From NCBI GenBank assembly GCA_015655165.1, contig JAATFN010000313.1:1-7355 (forward strand): a DNA stretch of 7,355 nucleotides, in the 5' to 3' direction. This DNA comes from Betaproteobacteria bacterium. Lineage in GTDB: Bacteria > Pseudomonadota > Gammaproteobacteria > Burkholderiales > Burkholderiaceae_D. The position numbers and the translations under genes were made by a program. Position 1 is the stretch's first letter, and every line of letters begins with the position of its first letter. Below the pieces are notes generated by a model. It searched no databases, had not been told where the DNA came from, and was given only the letters and a program-made list of their open reading frames with translations. Below, piece after piece: positions 6,538 through 7,355 of this stretch.

Positions 6538-6603
6538 GGGAAAATAATGTGATTATAAAGAGACTTGGTGCCAAGTCCCTCATGAAGCGTACATTATTTT
6601 CTC
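6538..6603. promoter_or_regulatory. Nested inverted repeat with TATAAT upstream of sbcB
   Basis: Outer arms AAAATAATGT (6541-6550) and ACATTATTTT (6591-6600) are perfect inverted repeats, extendable to 13 bp with one G-T pair. Inside them, sharing almost the same centre, is the palindrome GACTTGG-TG-CCAAGTC (6562-6577); in minus-strand RNA it extends to a 9-bp stem, AGGGACTTG/CAAGTCTCT. A perfect -10 hexamer TATAAT (6557-6552, minus strand) begins 4 bp downstream of the palindrome, and the palindrome covers the -35/spacer area, where I see no good -35 box. Two readings are possible: an operator-controlled sbcB promoter with a leader of about 28 nt, or a terminator for the upstream lipoprotein gene with A-rich and T-rich flanks. 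Both could be true. Confidence 0.5.
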
Positions 6604-6659
6604 ATTCCGGTCTGAATTCAATGTTCTGCACGATGCATGTATTGACCAGTGACGGTACC

Positions 6660-7241
6660 TTATAGCTCATCTTCATCGAATTGTTCGACAGATGATGGTG
6701 TCTCAGGGCTGCCCAGAATAAGGAGTAACGTGCTGTGTAAGTCGCCAGAGCGCATGGTGCTGTTTCCACCGGCATAAATAATGTTACCAATGACCCAGCC
6801 GCGGACATCTTTCGATAGGATGACTTTATCGACCCATTTTGCCGGCGACTTGTGCTGGGCATCACTAAAGACCAATTCAACACGGCAGATTCCCTGATCG
6901 GTTTCCAATGTACAGTTGATGATCCTGTAGGTGGTCGCGCCTTGTGGCAGGGAAGTTAATAGATTTCCTTCAACCAAAGGAGGTTCTTGGTCTGCAGTCT
7001 CACGTAAATGTGCTTCTTCGGCTTCAGAGACATTTTTGAGTAATTCGAAGAGTGGCACCGAGACAAATTGTCGTAATGCCAGCAATTCAGATAATGTTAA
7101 TGCGCCAGTCGGATGGGATGTCTGGTTAGCTTGATAGAAGTTGCTAACGACCTGTTTTGCCTCTTGCACACTGTTTTGCGAGCAGGCTAGCAGTAGTGTC
7201 ATTAGAACAAGTATCGGTATTGTTGTGATTGATTTTTTCAT
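6660..7241 (-). CDS. Putative lipoprotein, DUF3828-like
   Basis: This 193-residue protein starts MKKSITTIPILVLMTLLLAC: a lipoprotein signal peptide with lipobox LLAC and Cys20 as the lipidation site. Ser at +2 does not give an inner membrane retention signal, so an outer membrane fate is likely. The body resembles DUF3828-type domains as I remember them: an N-terminal helix AKQVVSNFYQANQ, then GALTLSELLALR at about 46-57, PPLVEGNLLTSLPQGATTYRI at about 87-107, and a final WVIGNIIYAGG strand near 149-159. C110 and C119 could pair. The function of such domains is unknown, and this match is from memory, so moderate. The C-terminus is acidic (FDEDEL). AAGGGG lies 8 nt before the ATG, a good ribosome binding site. 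The gene ends 142 nt before sbcB, separated by a palindromic region, so it may be its own unit. Confidence 0.8.
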   Translation of the reverse strand: MKKSITTIPILVLMTLLLACSQNSVQEAKQVVSNFYQANQTSHPTGALTLSELLALRQFVSVPLFELLKNVSEAEEAHLRETADQEPPLVEGNLLTSLPQGATTYRIINCTLETDQGICRVELVFSDAQHKSPAKWVDKVILSKDVRGWVIGNIIYAGGNSTMRSGDLHSTLLLILGSPETPSSVEQFDEDEL

Positions 7242-7355
7242 TCATACACCCCTTCTATGGTGTGTACAACTGACTACCTGATATATCAAAATGATAGAGG
7301 AAATACTGGTCGTTGAGTATGAAATAGCGCGTTCTGATGGTGTAAAACGTCAGAA
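7242..7355 (-). promoter_or_regulatory. Upstream region of the lipoprotein gene
   Basis: No gene is visible. On the minus strand TTGATA (within TTTTGATATATCA) could be a -35 box, with TACACA 17 nt later as a poor -10. The 10-bp palindrome TGATATATCA (7279-7288) overlaps it. At the window edge TTCTGATG/CGTCAGAA (7332-7339 and 7348-7355) can form an 8-bp hairpin with one G-U pair and an 8-nt loop. It has no T-run on the minus strand, and its plus-strand flank lies outside the window. A ribosome binding site AAGGGG precedes the gene. Confidence 0.3.

Noticed and set aside
6550..6573. TGGCAC in the palindrome as a sigma-54 -24 element before sbcB
   Set aside because: The required GC ten bases after GG is absent (CT is found), and a TATAAT gives a better sigma-70 reading.
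1..6577. TGCCAAGT occurs at 1, 181 and within the sbcB palindrome at 6569, suggesting a dispersed repeat
   Set aside because: The two left copies encode ordinary PilY1 residues (Leu-Gly contexts) and the flanks do not match. Three copies of an 8-mer are slightly unusual, but coding constraint explains two of them.
6518..6583. 22-residue N-terminal extension of ExoI (MRDLAPSLF...)
   Set aside because: It is translated from the palindrome and TATAAT region, has no ribosome site, and is absent from the family N-terminus as I know it.
4033..6616. Several GTCTGAA/TTCAGAC words resembling the Neisseriaceae DNA uptake sequence GCCGTCTGAA
   Set aside because: None matches the full ten bases, most are inside coding sequence, and a few copies of the 7-mer are near chance expectation for both strands.

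Overview
The window is a compact bacterial chromosomal segment in which all eight recognised or likely genes lie on the minus strand, so it is best read from right to left. Exonuclease I, a neutral zinc metallopeptidase of the YpfJ family and a type IV pilus minor-pilin operon ending in pilY1 point to a proteobacterium. The wording of the ExoI and PilY1 proteins (for example FLNWATTSAIDSLRLALSGG in PilY1) looks most like Betaproteobacteria, perhaps Burkholderiales/Alcaligenaceae. That assignment comes from remembered family patterns, not a search, and is tentative. I see no rRNA, tRNA, CRISPR, IS element or sign of recent transfer.

Right to left: (1) a DUF3828-like lipoprotein gene (7241-6660) with a good ribosome binding site; (2) a 142-bp spacer with a nested inverted repeat and a perfect TATAAT; (3) sbcB, exonuclease I, with all five catalytic residues; (4) a ypfJ-like, membrane-anchored HExxH metallopeptidase gene, 41 bp downstream of sbcB and closed by a clear intrinsic terminator; (5) a 95-residue orphan gene; (6) a spacer of about 180 bp that probably holds the pilus operon promoter; (7) pilV-pilW-pilX-pilY1, tightly packed, with pilY1 running off the left edge after 462 codons.

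The four pil genes would act together. PilV, PilW and PilX are minor pilins that, with the large secreted protein PilY1, form the tip/priming complex of the type IV pilus, which is used for adhesion, twitching and DNA uptake. The usual GspH/FimT-type minor pilin (FimU) is not next to pilV here. sbcB and ypfJ look like an unrelated housekeeping pair.

The most notable feature is two long homopolymer tracts inside adjacent minor pilin genes: ten T in pilV and nine G in pilW (coding strand). Both leave the reading frame intact here. Both are the kind of tract that slips during replication (G9) or transcription (T10), so the pilus tip complex may be switched or heterogeneous. A small hairpin touching the most likely pilY1 start codon and the nested palindrome before sbcB are secondary points. 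Nothing here is a clearly new multi-gene system.
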